Assembly: GCA_013397075.1 (NCBI GenBank)
Contig: VWZS01009631.1
Span: 490,885 to 554,884, forward strand
Direction of reading: 5' to 3'
Source: Rhabdornis inornatus
Lineage: Eukaryota > Chordata > Aves > Passeriformes > Rhabdornithidae
DNA length: 64,000 nt
Each line of letters opens with the position of its first letter. Within the stretch, counting starts at the first letter, position 1. The position numbers and the translations under genes were made by a program. This document shows, piece after piece, positions 36,417 to 49,088 of this stretch. The notes beneath the pieces were generated by a model that saw nothing but the letters and a program-made list of their open reading frames with translations, did no database searches and was not told where the DNA came from.

Positions 36417-39400
36417 AGAAACTCATTAACAGACACCAGAGTAAACTTCCCAGGTCATCCAACACCTTGTATAACATTTTGCCAACATATTCTATTTTAT
36501 AAATGAACCTGTGCAGGGAAGAAGAAGGGTCAAATACTGTTTCTGCATGTGATGCTGCAGAGCATACAGCAAGAGTCCCCTACACAATCCAGTTACCCAG
36601 TGAAGCATATGGCTAATGTACTGCAAAGCACATCGGCCCAATTTGGCTCTTTGAAATTTCATCAAAAAACACTATACAAAACACGATCTTTTAAACACAA
36701 CACGGCGCGGAAATTATAGCTGCTACCAGGCAGGGTTTCTCGAGGGAAAAGGGAAAAGATGATACAACTGTCCCTAAAAAGATTACACCATGAACAGTAT
36801 AACCCAGTGTAAAATGATAACGCTTACTGAATCTTTTTTTTTTTTAAGTAAATGTCACCTGATAGTCCCCCTGGTACACCTCTGGTACATACACTTCCTT
36901 TCTCCTCTTGCTTAACAGAACAGCAGCCAATAATAAATTTTCATCAGCCTTAAATACATTTTATTTCAATTTCAGTGAACTACTATTATCTTTGAGGACC
37001 TGAAAGCTACCAAACAGTTCAGAAAAAAAAACCTAAAACTATGATAATTAATCACAGTTACTTTGATCTCACTCCATATTTTTCAGGGTATCTGATTACA
37101 GCCCTTCTATAATAAATGCCACCTTGAACTTGTGATCTTAGGAAGTGAGTGCATGAATGTAAAAAGTGTAGAAGGTGTTCACCAACCCTGTCTTTGTGAA
37201 ACACCTGAAGCAAGATTCACAGAATCAAAAATGAGTTTGAATGAAGTAATTTAACTTGCAGCAGTGCTGCTTCAACAGTGAATGAGATAAACAGGAGCAC
37301 AGAAAATTTGAATTTATATACAAGTTCTTTACTCAATGGCAAAATATAGTAAAGTTTATTTAACCTTGAAATGTTCCTATTTTAAATAGATTAAATCTTA
37401 TCACCTAGTACTGCTTGTAAAGCATACCAGTTATAAATTCATTCCTGCTTTCCCTAGGAAAGCCAGAGTGAGGTGGTATTTAATCACGTTTGAAAACTCC
37501 TAATTTTTCTTAAGAGAAACCAATTGCAGCTGGTATGACTTTTTCTGCTTAGCATCATAGTCTTTTTAAGTAAGATGCAAGGAAGCTTGGCTTTTTCATC
37601 ATGTCTTGTCCCAAGATTTAAAGATGTTTTAACACTGCAATACTTCAGTCTTGTCCTAATCATATTTCTTACTCTTCAAAATGTTTCATTCCTAAGCTAC
37701 CTCTTTTACAATCCAAAGTATGAGTTTAACTGTCCAGAGGAGATAAGTTAATACATTTTCTTTTTACTAACAGTAAATTTGATGACATCTATTTTAAGTA
37801 AGTGGAAATATTAAAGGTCTTCGAGTGAATTACTGAAGTCTTCCATATAGCTATGATGGCCAAAATTGGCCAATGTCAGTACCCAGGCATCGCAAGAATG
37901 TTACATAACAGGAAAAAGGAGAAATTCGTCTCATATTCAATCAGTCTTCATTGAAACTGCCAACATAAAACTAAATAATGTGTTTTGTCTTTTTTGTGTA
38001 TGTGCAACTGTAATTTTTTTTATTTGAGAAATGAAGTCACATCTTTCTCAAGATACAACAAACAAAATAGTTTTATTAGTTATACTTCTCATTGCATGGG
38101 AGTAAGCAATGTAGAAATGTAAAGTTCTGTATAACATTATGAATATGAAACTCACAACCATCAGTTCTGCCTCTCCTGTGTTGTGTGTCTAAGAAACTAT
38201 CACCAAAAAAAGCTGGATGCATTTCTGCTATGATCACTTTTATACTGCTGTTCCCTCATTTTGCCCAGTCATTTGGGTTTTTAAACTCCAGTTTTGTCTA
38301 ACTCAGTTTAAACCAATTTAGGAATAAATGGAACTAAAATTAGGAGTCAGATTTCAGGGAAATTAGTCCAATTTTCATCATGTATTGCTCTGAAATGAAG
38401 CACAGTGTGTCTGGAATTTTCAAGCAACAGAAAGAAACATGTGAAGTAAGCTTTATTGTCCTTGTTGCCTAATCCATTTTCTTCATTGTCTGAAAATCCA
38501 GCAGGAGAACAGTGATATAAATTTTCTAAATAGCAGTTCACTTGGCATATATACCCACTGTTCTCAAATACTAAGAAAACATTCTTGTCAACTCATCAAG
38601 CAGGGACTAAAATTATTAAGACTGCTTAAGAGACTAAGCAATACTTCAGCTTGTTGTCAGCTAATGTGTTTAATGTATAAAAAAATAGCCAGCACCATTA
38701 GTTAAGTGCAAGTCTTAGTTACAACACAAAAAATTGATGAACGGCCTCTACCACCAGCTCAGCACAGTGCTTAGTGGCTGCTTCAAGCTAGCACATATTC
38801 TTTTGGATGACTTAATCACTTCTTTCTTCAAGTTCAAAGAAGAGTGGTTATTAACCCTCATGTTCTCACAACATTTTCAAAGTAGAATTCGACTGAATAA
38901 GATTAGTGCCACTTTGATTACTAAGGATAGGATCTAAGACTTACACAACACTTTCCATCAGAAATTTAAACAGAAAAGAGTGTGCTGACCTTAGAATTTT
39001 ATATTATGTTTGAGGAGCATGGATTCCCTCAGTCTTGAGCAAGCTGAAATCTCAAGTCCCAAAATACTAACTGTAAAAAGAAAGCAAATAAAAACAGACA
39101 ATATCACTGAAAAGGTATATATATCTCCTTCCAATCATCATTTCATTTGAATAGAATTATCAATTTTAATAGCTTTTGAAATAACTTTTTTTTAAATAGA
39201 ATTGTTTTTAAATAGCAGGGGAATAAGGAATAAGCAGAAGTAAGTGGTGGAAAAAGGGTATAAGATTGCATGAACATGAATATTGCCCAAATGAGTAATA
39301 ACTGAAGGTTGTCACCATCTGATGTTTGTTCACCACTCCGTGTAAAATGAAGTGGTGTTCTGAGTCCCACAGAAATTTGGAGATCATGTGCGGCACAGAA

Positions 39401-40335
39401 GGCAATAATTAGCATCATTGTTGACAATCCCAAACACTGAATAGAGACAAAATATAATGTAACTTTTTTATCCTTAAGGGTTTTGTTCTTTCATGTCAGA
39501 GTTCAGACAGACTGAAAGAGCAGGCAAAGGAAATTTTTTTTAATCTGGTGCTCACACAATGCTTGCTCTTTGCAACAAAGCAAACATTTCAGCTTCCAGA
39601 GCCAGCAAATTAAGCAATGCTTACAAACATAATCCTTCCAAATAAAATTGAAATCCAACTTAGATAACACCAGCAGATAACAAATCCATACTTTTAAAGG
39701 AAAAATAAGCTTTAGGCATTGACAAAAGTAGAGCTGGAGCAAAAGGCAATACTCCTCTGGTATCCTTTGTCACACCTTTAGCTGAACTAGAACTATAGCC
39801 TCAGTGAAATTTGTGGTGAAAGTTTTTCACACCACAAAACTCAAAGTGTAGATATCTGTCAAGGACACTAACAGATCTTTCTCTAACATTTTTTTGCTAT
39901 TTTTGGTTGCCTACACTTTCTAATGAGAGTAGGGAATTTTTAGGGAATGTAAAGCAGTGATAAAAGATTTGCTTTGGGAGAAAAACACTGCAAGGAAAGT
40001 CATTTACTAGCCATGAGTAGGCTAGCAAGGTTATCATGTGGTGGATAAACGAATTTGATGATATGCTTAATAATGCAGATTTTATGGATATAAGATATGC
40101 CTCTTAATGTTTGCTACAGGGGACAAGAATCAACCTACTCTGCAAAATCGTCAATGAATTTATTGGACCTGGCAGACACCACGAATGTCACAGAAATTTA
40201 GTTTTCCAAAACACTAAGCAATTGAAGCTTAATCCTCAGAACTACAATGAAGGACTTTTGTCCTGTGTTTGCTATGTTTACTGGAAGTGGGAGTAGATAC
40301 ACTGTCTGATTATTGATGTATATTTCTTATTCTAG

Positions 40336-40761
40336 GTTCTATCCTTAGGGGCTGATGTTCTACCAGAATATAAACTCCAGACACCTCGCATCAACAAGTT
40401 TACTATATTGCACTATAGTCCTTTCAAAGCTGTCTGGGACTGGCTCATTTTGCTGCTGGTCATATACACTGCCATATTCACCCCTTACTCTGCTGCCTTC
40501 CTTCTGAATGACAGTGAGGATCGGAAGAGGAGAGAGTGTGGATATTCCTGCAGCCCACTGAATGTTGTAGATTTAATTGTGGATATTATGTTTATCATTG
40601 ACATTCTAATAAACTTCAGAACAACATATGTAAACCAGAATGAAGAAGTGGTAAGTGATCCAGCAAAAATAGCAATTCACTACTTCAAAGGCTGGTTCCT
40701 AATTGACATGGTTGCTGCAATACCTTTTGACCTGCTGATTTTTGGCTCTGGCTCTGAAGAG
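40336..40761 (+). CDS. KCNH7: KCNH7 exon 6 (erg numbering): S1, S2 and S3 of the channel
   Basis: This 426-nt exon is in phase 0 at both ends. It begins VLSLGADVLPEYKLQTPRI, the conserved erg pre-S1 segment, then HYSPFKAVWDW. S1 follows (LILLLVIYTAIFTPYSAAF), then an extracellular S1-S2 loop with LNDSEDRKRRECGYSCSP. S2 reads VVDLIVDIMFIIDILINF, followed by RTTYVNQNEEVVSDPAKIA, and S3 is GWFLIDMVAAIPFDLLIF. It supplies the acidic Asp residues of S2 and S3 that pair with S4 arginines in voltage sensing (family knowledge). The exon ends GSGSEE, with acceptor ttctag|gtt at 40335/40336 and donor gaagag|gtaagc. The S1-S2 loop matches KCNH7 rather than KCNH2, which I recall as KETEEGPPATECGY. Confidence 0.98.
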
Positions 40762-43700
40762 GTAAGCTTAAATGAATAAGAAATCTTAAATCTTAATCTA
40801 TTACTTCACTATGGTATTCTGTGTATCCTAAAGTATTTTTTGCTTGTCATTTAATAGGCTGCTTAGTATTTTCATACCATCTTTTAAAGTTAAACTAAAA
40901 TTAAATCCTCTTTTATAGAATAATATACAAGATTAGCTTTCATTGACAAGAGAAAATATTGAATGATTCAGCTAGTATTTTTCAGTTATACCATATTTGA
41001 TACTGTCTTTAGAAATTATAATTATATCGTGTATGAAGGACGTGGTCAAATGGTTTTATATAAGAACTGCTTTGATTTGTTGCTTACTTTTTAAAAACTG
41101 CCCATGATGCATGTAAGTGCTGTGTTTGCATTGCATCATTAAAATAATTTTCTCTGTTCAAAACGTTTAGATCAGATATTTACTTAGCAGAAAACAGATT
41201 AGTTGTAGCATAAATTATACTAGTTATCAAAGAGATTTGGCTGTTGTCAATTTTATTTTAGAATATGGGCTATCAAAAGAAGGAAAAATATTACCTTGAC
41301 AGGTATGATCTATCTGCACAATTGAGTGAAAAAACTGTTCAATATATGCATCCAAAACTGGCCCAGAGGTAAAAAAATATATGCTATATTCTGGATTCCT
41401 GACCCAGTCCTTCCAAACGATTTTATTTATTTTAAGAAGGGATAAAATCATAATATTTTTTCTGAAAATTAGAGAATTGGGCTTGAATTTTCTGTGATGT
41501 ACAGAATGCAGATTTTTTTGTTAAAAGCAGTAAACCAAGCAAAAGGTAAATGAAGATTCTAGAAAAACATAAAACCATGCACTAAAATTAAATGTTATTA
41601 AGGAAAGTAATAAGAAGAGACAGAGTAATATAAAGGACAGAGGGAACTTATTAATAGTTCTCTTACCAGAAGAGAACTTTTTTTATTCAGAAGGTAACTA
41701 AAAAGCCCAGAGATTTAAGAGAAAATCTGATCACCTTTTGCATTCATTATCTGTGGCAGCTGTCCATCTTTCTGCAGATAACTTTTTCTGTGGTTTTGAA
41801 AGCACAGACACGTGAAAGACAAACATTTTCATCACAGCATTACTTCTAACTCAAACTACAACATTCCCCTTCAGGCATGGTCTTCATCCCTTCCTGATCA
41901 TTGATCACTTGTCATTTTCTGTTGTCACTGAAAAATTATTTTCAGTGATTAGAAGTGTGGAACATAAAAGATTACAACAGGGATCAATTCCAAAGTTCAC
42001 TGGAGGAGTGTCCCTGAACATCATTCTTCCACACCTCCCCTGTTATAGATGTTCTTAGCAGTAAAGTGCCAGATGTTAAAGTCATGCTAAAGGGGTAACT
42101 TTAACATAAGATAACATTACAGGTTACAGTAACATACAAGTAAATTCTTGCAGATGAGTAGACAAATATAAAAATGTGGAAGTTGAAACAGAAATTATTG
42201 GACTATGTAATGACTTTTTCACTATTGCAGATATAAGTAAATTGATTCTTTATTCCTTCAAAATCTAGTAATTGACCAGTTTATCTAAGCAGCAATGACA
42301 CTATATAGATTATGTTCCATTCACCATGCCATCATAGCTTCTCTCTCTCATTCATGGTATTGAATATGTCAATCACTTTTCTAAGCTGCTACTTACTGCA
42401 GTTTTTCTTCCTACATTGCTAACTATAATATTTCACCAATGATCCCTTTCTCATAGTTTAGCAAGAAAAGGCAAATGTAAAACCGACAGAATGGAGCATT
42501 TTTCATTTAATAGCGTTTTTTCAGTCATAAGGGTTATCTTTTTTGTGAAATAGCTCTTTTTTGTTATCTAGAGATTCTTCAAAGAAGATCCCCAATGAAA
42601 AATTGTATTGAATAGTCTTTTTATTAAACAACATAAGCTCTAAAGAGAACTCAATGTGTGCTCATGCAGCTTTAAAATACCTTGATATCAAACGGAGTCT
42701 TGAAAGGGCAGGAGATAATAATCCAAATACCACATACGGCACTATCCAAATGCTTCTATTTAAGCTGTACTTTTTCAACATAAGAAAGCAACAAGAGTTA
42801 GACCGTTAACTTTACAATTTCTGAAGCAGGGAAATAATGTGATTTTAAATTATTTTTTTCTGCTCAATGAGACTCAAAATTGTGATGGTTGGTAGTAAAT
42901 AATTCTCTCTTTATCGTGTATGTGTTGTAAAAGTTAGGTGGCTTCCCTGATATATGGGAAGATAAAAATAATGAGTATATGGAAAGAAGAGAAAAGATTT
43001 TGATGTGATTATCCAACTACTCTCGAACTTTAGTCCAGCAGATAGGTATGATGAAAACAGAGAAGCAAGCAACCTAGAGAAGAGAGTAGCATCTATCAGA
43101 TTGCTATTTGCAGACATTAATTGCTTGCACCAGGTGGGGTGAGGTAACTGATAGAGTAGGACCCCTGCCTCCTTGGATGTTGTGCTGATCAAAGTATTCC
43201 AGCATAACAACAAAATTACATTACATGAGCTGTAGTTCTGAAGCCAAGAACTTCTGACCCTGGCCAAGTGACACATGGGAGCTGTACTGTTACTATGTCA
43301 AGGCTACATCTAGGCTGAGAAGCAGACAGCATGGAAGGCACATCAAAACCTGTGGAGCATGCTTTTCACCTCTATGGCCAGCTCTGTTTTATTGTTAAAG
43401 CCTCTTCACTGTGTTAAAGAAAATTAAAACTCAGAATGAGTTTCTTGATGTTTTAAGCTTATCTAGTCTCATTCATGCTGATTTTACCCCTGAAGAGATG
43501 AAGTTTTCTTGTGTTATATACCTTCCACATACTCCAGAGCTCAAACTGATGAATCGAAGTATAGGATTGACACTGAGGATGAATAATATTAGCAAGTTTT
43601 ATCTTGAGAATGTGGTGGAACAGTGTTGACATATTGTAGATTCACAATCTACCATCTGATCTATTTAAGGGGCACTGTAAGAATATGTGGGGTCTCTTGC

Positions 43701-45334
43701 ATGATGTAGAGATACGACCACATCTGTAATAGAATGTTTCAAACACCCCACTAAAAACAAATCTTAGCTTTTCTTAAGGGATCATAAATATAGAAGCCTG
43801 ATCTACCTTACCAAAAAAAACCTCACCCTAATCACAATATTCACATGCTTCTGAATCTCTGTCTAGGCATAGCATTTTGAAGGGTGTGGTCTTTCAGACT
43901 GTAAAGGTCACTAAACTTCTTTTTGTGGTAATGAGAAATTCACTCTGAAGTTATTCTTTGGGGTGTTGAATTTAACTGAATGTTCCCATACATTATCCTC
44001 TCGCTCATTTACTGAGAAAATATGAACTATTTATTGAGTTGTCCACTGAGAAATGCAGCCAAGAAAGACTCTTGTTTTGTTTCAAGAGCTTTGGGGTTTT
44101 ACTCAGAAACATGGTAAATTCAAGGATTTAATAAATCATAAAAACTAGTCTAGCACCTGTTGCAAGAAAGGTTTAATGTGATGCATACTACTGCCTGAGT
44201 GGTTTGTGAGGCTTGGAAAGCTTTTCCTGTTGATGTAATGTAATATACATGCATGTTAATAAAAAAAACCAAACCAAACCAAACCAAACAAAGCAAAACA
44301 AAACCAAACCAAACCAAACCAAACCAAACCAAAACAAAACAAAACAAAACAACTTAGAAATGTGTGCACTCTTGGCATTTACTGAATACTTTAATATATG
44401 TTCAGACTTAATGCAAGGAAAAAAGGCAGCTGAGGGGTTTTTCTAATCCAGTCATTCCTCTTTACAATGCTGTCCATTCCATCTACAAGGAATTAACAAG
44501 TATGAAAATTATTTACTAATTGAAATTTGAAAACTTGTATTAATAACCTCTAGATTCCTTTAAAAAGATCAGAGCCTCAAAGAGGCTGCAATGGATAATA
44601 GCAGAAGGCTGCACTAAAAATCTTGAAATACATTCCTGCGTAAAACTGCTCCAATTTATTTTTCTAATGATGTAGTGCTTTTATTATTGAGCCCTGCCAC
44701 TATGCCTGTAAAATGCAAAAAGATTAATTTGGAGTAACTTTTCCATGATGTTCTGTTCACAGTGCTTCAGCTTCGCTCACCTGTCAATACAAACAGGAGG
44801 AGTCTTGTAGATATACTCTTTGGGACGCTTCTGTCGTATTACTTCTTTTTTCTAGAATAAGTATGCCAGATATTGCGAGGAGTTTCTAAGTTAGACGCAA
44901 ACACAGTCACACAGCTTTATTCAAAAATTCTTATTACCTGCATGGACAGTCATATAATTATGAGTAGTACCAATAACTTACAGACTTTATCATATTAAAG
45001 AAATCATTAATCTATTGAATCATTAAATCCATTACGGTTGACTGCAGAGTCCAGATCAAGTAAAATATTCAACATGAAAGAGTATTTAGCACATAATGAC
45101 AATTTCAATGTGCCTTGATTTTAAATGTACATTTCTTCTTTTCTTCCCTGGTTTTTATAATGAAATTGATAGTTTAAAGAAAATTAAATTAAGATTACAT
45201 TGAAATGTAATGTAATGTTCTACTTTTTGTGTTGATTGCCCAAAACAATGGAATTTGTAGTGGTTTATTCATGTTTACTATTCATGAGAATACATTGCTA
45301 ACAGAGAAAATTAATTTCTACCTTATTTTTGCAG
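40762..45334 (+). other. KCNH7: KCNH7 intron 6
   Basis: This 4.6-kb phase-0 intron has donor gtaagc and acceptor ttatttttgcag. It is AT-rich and contains a CAAAC-type microsatellite at 44.26-44.35 kb. I see no mobile element or gene in the rest. Confidence 0.9.
44261..44353. repeat. (CAAAC)n microsatellite
   Basis: An A8 run is followed by about 15 aaacc and aaaac pentamers over some 90 bp, with one variant unit (aaagc). Open frames across it on both strands (repeating Lys/Asn/Gln/Thr/Pro, or Phe/Val/Trp/Gly/Leu on the other strand) are artefacts of the repeat. Confidence 0.97.
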
Positions 45335-45734
45335 ACAACTACCTTAATAGGCCTTCTGAAGACAGCTAGACTGCTGCGTTTGGTGAGGGTAGCACGGAAA
45401 TTGGACAGATATTCCGAATACGGTGCTGCGGTTCTGATGCTCCTTATGTGCATATTTGCACTAATTGCACACTGGCTTGCTTGCATTTGGTATGCCATTG
45501 GAAATGTAGAAAGACCTTACTTGGCTCACAAGATTGGCTGGTTGGATTCTTTAGGAGAACAACTAGGAAAGCATTACAATAAGAGTGATGCAAGCTCTGG
45601 ACCATCTATCAAGGACAAATATGTTACAGCACTTTATTTTACCTTCAGCAGTCTGACAAGTGTAGGATTTGGAAATGTGTCTCCTAACACCAACTCAGAG
45701 AAAATCTTTTCCATCTGTGTCATGTTGATTGGCT
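45335..45734 (+). CDS. KCNH7: KCNH7 exon 7 (erg numbering): S4, S5, pore helix, selectivity filter, start of S6
   Basis: This 400-nt exon is phase 0 in and phase 1 out. It begins TTTLIGLLKTARLLRLVRVA; the TTT triplet distinguishes KCNH7 from KCNH2, which I recall as ELIGLL. The S4 voltage sensor has regularly spaced Arg/Lys residues (RLLRLVRVARKLDR). S5 (LMCIFALIAHWLACIWYAIG) follows, then the long turret typical of erg channels, including GWLDSLGEQLGKHYNKSD with an N-K-S glycosylation sequon, then GPSIKDKYVTALYFTF. The filter region SSLTSVGFGNVSPNTNSEK carries SVGFGN, the erg variant of the potassium signature, and the Thr-Ser pair that lines the drug site in HERG. S6 starts FSICVMLIG. Acceptor is gcag|aca, donor is ggct|gtaagt. 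Confidence 0.98.
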
Positions 45735-46201
45735 GTAAGTGATTTTATCATGGACTTCAATCTTTTTTTTTCTCTCTGTGTTTGAGCAAATGGCTTAACA
45801 TTCTAAATGAGTAAGATTATAAGCATGCAGCCGGAAGGGTAGATTCGTAGGGAAAGGCATGTTGTATGCAAAAATATGTTGTGACTCATTCCGTGTCAGA
45901 AAGTAATCAAGTTGCTTGACTACTCAAAACCTGTTATCCAAACTGTCAGAATATTTATGTTGTATATCAGTGTCTGTAAACAAATCCTGTATAAGGTAAG
46001 AAGGTGAGTTTGGAGTGGATTTAGGAAGTTATAGCCCATCATATTTGGATAATCATCATTATATTTATTTTTCTATTTAAAACTGAACCTATAAATGTAT
46101 GCATACCTTTTTAACTCTTCCCATTGTTTTTTTGCTTAGCCATACTCATCTGCAAAGCCCAATGATATGACTTAACTAAGTTTTGTTTCTCGTTAATCCA
46201 G
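45735..46201 (+). other. KCNH7: KCNH7 intron 7 (467 bp)
   Basis: This is the shortest intron in the window, with donor gtaagt at 45735 and acceptor gttaatccag ending at 46201. It is phase 1, splitting the Ser codon T|CA of S6. I see nothing else in it. Confidence 0.95.
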
Positions 46202-46401
46202 CATTAATGTACGCTAGCATTTTTGGAAACGTATCTGCAATAATCCAAAGACTCTACTCGGGAACTGCACGGTATCACATGCAGATGCTGCGCGTGAAGG
46301 AGTTCATACGCTTTCATCAGATCCCGAACCCTCTGCGGCAGCGACTGGAGGAATACTTCCAGCATGCGTGGACATACACCAATGGCATTGACATGAACAT
46401 G
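46202..46401 (+). CDS. KCNH7: KCNH7 exon 8 (erg numbering): S6 gate and C-linker
   Basis: This 200-nt exon has the length I recall for KCNH2 exon 8. After the split Ser it reads LMYASIFGNVSAIIQRLYSG, with the S6 Tyr and Phe equivalent to HERG Y652 and F656, the key drug-binding aromatics and lower gate. The C-linker follows: TARYHMQMLRVKEFIRFHQI, PNPLRQRLEEYFQHAW and TYTNGIDMNM. The C-linker couples the pore to the cytoplasmic cyclic-nucleotide-binding homology domain in the tetramer. Acceptor is atccag|ca and donor aacatg|gtatgt. It leaves in phase 0. If the donor is not used the frame stays open for 13 codons (VCSVFQAEMLRNR) to TAA at 46441-46443; see findings. Confidence 0.98.
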
Positions 46402-46517
46402 GTATGTTCTGTTTTTCAGGCAGAGATGTTGAGGAATAGATAAATGCATGAGAAATTAGAAAAAGAATGTAAGTCTTTAGTATTATAAACTGTAAAAGTA
46501 CAAGCTTAAAAAGGTGG

Positions 46518-46536
46518 ATATATATATATATATATC
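46518..46536. repeat. (TA)n run
   Basis: About nine TA dinucleotides lie shortly downstream of KCNH7 exon 8. Confidence 0.9.
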
Positions 46537-49065
46537 TCAGTATTTGACAGTCAAGCCACAACATGTTTGACGTACAAATGTTTCACTGCCTAGGTTATTG
46601 CCAGATATATCAGAAATCACTGTGTATAAGAAAGCTTGAGAACTGCAGGTGACTTCTGTAAGCTTAAATAGAGAGAAAAAGTCATAGGTTTCTTATTTCA
46701 GACATAGCTGTTCCAGAATTTTGTTTGTTCTTTGTCCTGATTTTCCATTTCCAGTATCAAACAAGACTACCTGTATTGATATCTACAGATTTACTGTGCT
46801 ATAAAACCTGTGGAGATCAATTCTTTTTCAAAATCCTTCCATGCAATCTGGAACAGGTGTATTGGGAATGGGTTGAAGAGAGGAGCAGGCAGGTTTAGCT
46901 GCTCTTTGCAAAGAGAAATATTTGAGTCCCATGATAGTCTGAAAAGTAACTTGCTTGCATTCACAACCACATAATTCTGCACTGAAAACCGCCACAGTAC
47001 TACTAACCATTTAGCTGTCCACAGAAACTCATTTGTAGGAACTGACAAAGAATAACACTCATATTTTCTGGTTTTGATAAAAAAGCCCTTGTAATCTCTC
47101 CTTCTACAAATACATGGCTAGCCAAAAATGAATAACAATCTGCTAGTGAGCAAAAGAAAGCATCTATATCTCTGTCTTGTTTTCCGGAGATAGAAACATT
47201 TTTTCTGAAAACTCAACGTCATTTTGAAGACACTGAAGGCACTGTGCATCTTAAGGATCTGTGAATCTGTATCTCTGTAGGGATGCTTCCCAGAGCTACT
47301 CAGAGCTAGAGATTAGAAACTTTACAGAGCTCTCCAGAAAGCTGTCAAGAACAAGAAAACCTGTACACTTTTGGAACAATTTAACTAGAAATTAACTTAG
47401 AAAATTTTTTCATACATTCAAACAGCTTTCATGTGGTATCTATACATATATTTCTGAATGACTGTCAGAGTACTACATTTTTATGCAGTAAACAGAAACA
47501 ATGGTTTTGATTAAAATCTTTTATAAAGGTGAATCAGTGACAGTTTGACTTTATGGTTACCATTAAGTAAAGCAGATCTTAAAAATACAATAGAAAATTA
47601 ATACATTTGGCTACACCTGCCACTTCCATGTGTCCCCTCCAGAGGGATAATATGTCCAGGGCAGGACAAGGACAATTGTATAAACCTCTGCTGGGGATTA
47701 CTGCAGTGGAAGGCAGCATCAGTAGCTTCATCCTGTGTGGCACTGAATAGCCCTAATTCCTTCTGATGGCAATGGAATTGTAGGGTACTCAGCACTTTGC
47801 AGGATCAGGCCCTTAAGCTGCAAGTGTGTTCAACCTAAGCCTAAAGTACCTCACTGAATTATTTCTGAAGATATTACAAAATCATATATGCCTTAACTAA
47901 TTCATTACCACTAATGGATGTACTAAAAACACCTGGTTCACATGAAATAGTAACTATAACTGGATGTTGTCACATGAAAAGTTGCATAATTCGGAAACTG
48001 GTGTACGGAAATTAGTCTTGGATTTGTCATTAATGTGAAATAACAATTAAATGGATTAAATAGCCCGTATTCTGCAATATGATTGTCAGGCAGCATGGAG
48101 GAATTATTTAAATAAACTCTGGAAAAACCCTCAAGTTTAGTATCTTGTTTTGTTGTATTTTATTCCTTATTCTGTTTACAGTTCTACCCCTCAAGTTTTA
48201 TGTCAATCACTTTATTCCCTTTAAGAGTTTGAATGTATTACACTTATTAAAGGATAATATAAGAATTGTGTGATTTACATTGTACTTATGAAAGATTTAT
48301 CTCTTTCCTGTCTGCTTCACACCTAAATACATGGAATAACACCACCCACTGGTAAGAGCAGGAGGTATTTATATCAAATTTAATTCCAGTATAAAGTGTG
48401 GAGAATATCCATGTTATCTGTTGGGTTTAGAGCTTGTTCAATGCTTTCTAATTTTAATTGTAATTTTTTGCATGATAAAGGGGTAGATAGCAAAGAGGAA
48501 TAATCCAAGTAGAATCAGATGTGGGGCAAAATGGTTACTAAGAATTAGACATTAAAAATACTAATCTAACAACATTTATTGATCACTGTTTTACCCCACA
48601 ACTCAAGTCATGCTTCTCTGTCCAAAAAAGGTCATGTGCATATTGGTTTGCATTAGATAGTTGCTCTGTAGGAATGTCACTGACAAAGATGTCATGCTGC
48701 TGTTCATTCTGCATTTTCCTTTGTGTGAATGCTCTTGGTTTAAACCATATATGCATGTTAACACACGCACCAATGAAGTTTTCTTGGCTATTAGCCATGT
48801 GCATCTGAGTTGGACTTGCATGTGTTTTTTTACTTAATTTTGCATGAAATACTTGCATTTACAGAACAAAGGACTAATATCATCCTCAGACAAATGTGTT
48901 TGACTCCTGCCCATGTTTACTTGGAGTTTTTTGCAAATTCCGAAGGCAGAATTTCATCCAATATACTTTTTTTCTTCATTTCATGATGGAAAGCTGAAAA
49001 AAAATTCAAAGATGTAGTCCTTTTTTTCCTTCGATATATGAAATGCATAATAATTTACATTTTTT

Positions 49066-49088
49066 ATATATATATATATATATATATG
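49066..49088. repeat. (TA)n run
   Basis: About eleven alternating TA units are followed by a short CA-rich stretch (acacacacat near 49103). Confidence 0.9.

Larger units (their letters stand above)
20377..40335 (+). other. KCNH7: KCNH7 intron 5 (about 20 kb)
   Basis: This is the largest intron in the window, with donor gtaagg at 20377 and acceptor cttattctag ending at 40335. It is phase 0. It hosts most of the mobile-element debris: CR1 pieces at 21.26, 26.74 and 35.58-36.2 kb, a solo LTR at 30.44-30.99 kb and a possible second LTR-like GC-rich block at 28.40-29.25 kb. It also holds several simple repeats and one strong G-quadruplex candidate. No nested protein-coding gene is recognisable. 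In KCNH2 the corresponding intron contains the alternative 1b first exon. I see no coding sequence resembling that first exon here. Confidence 0.85.

Noticed and set aside
40111..40296. 61-codon frame just upstream of exon 6 as a possible alternative first exon
   Set aside because: It ends in a stop before exon 6 and shows no resemblance to the KCNH2 1b N-terminus. No donor in a suitable phase is evident.
42911..43276. 121-codon antisense frame in intron 6
   Set aside because: No domain, no family resemblance, and no supporting promoter or splice structure. It is likely a chance frame.
44150..44446. Repetitive frames on both strands across the CAAAC array
   Set aside because: They are artefacts of the pentamer microsatellite.
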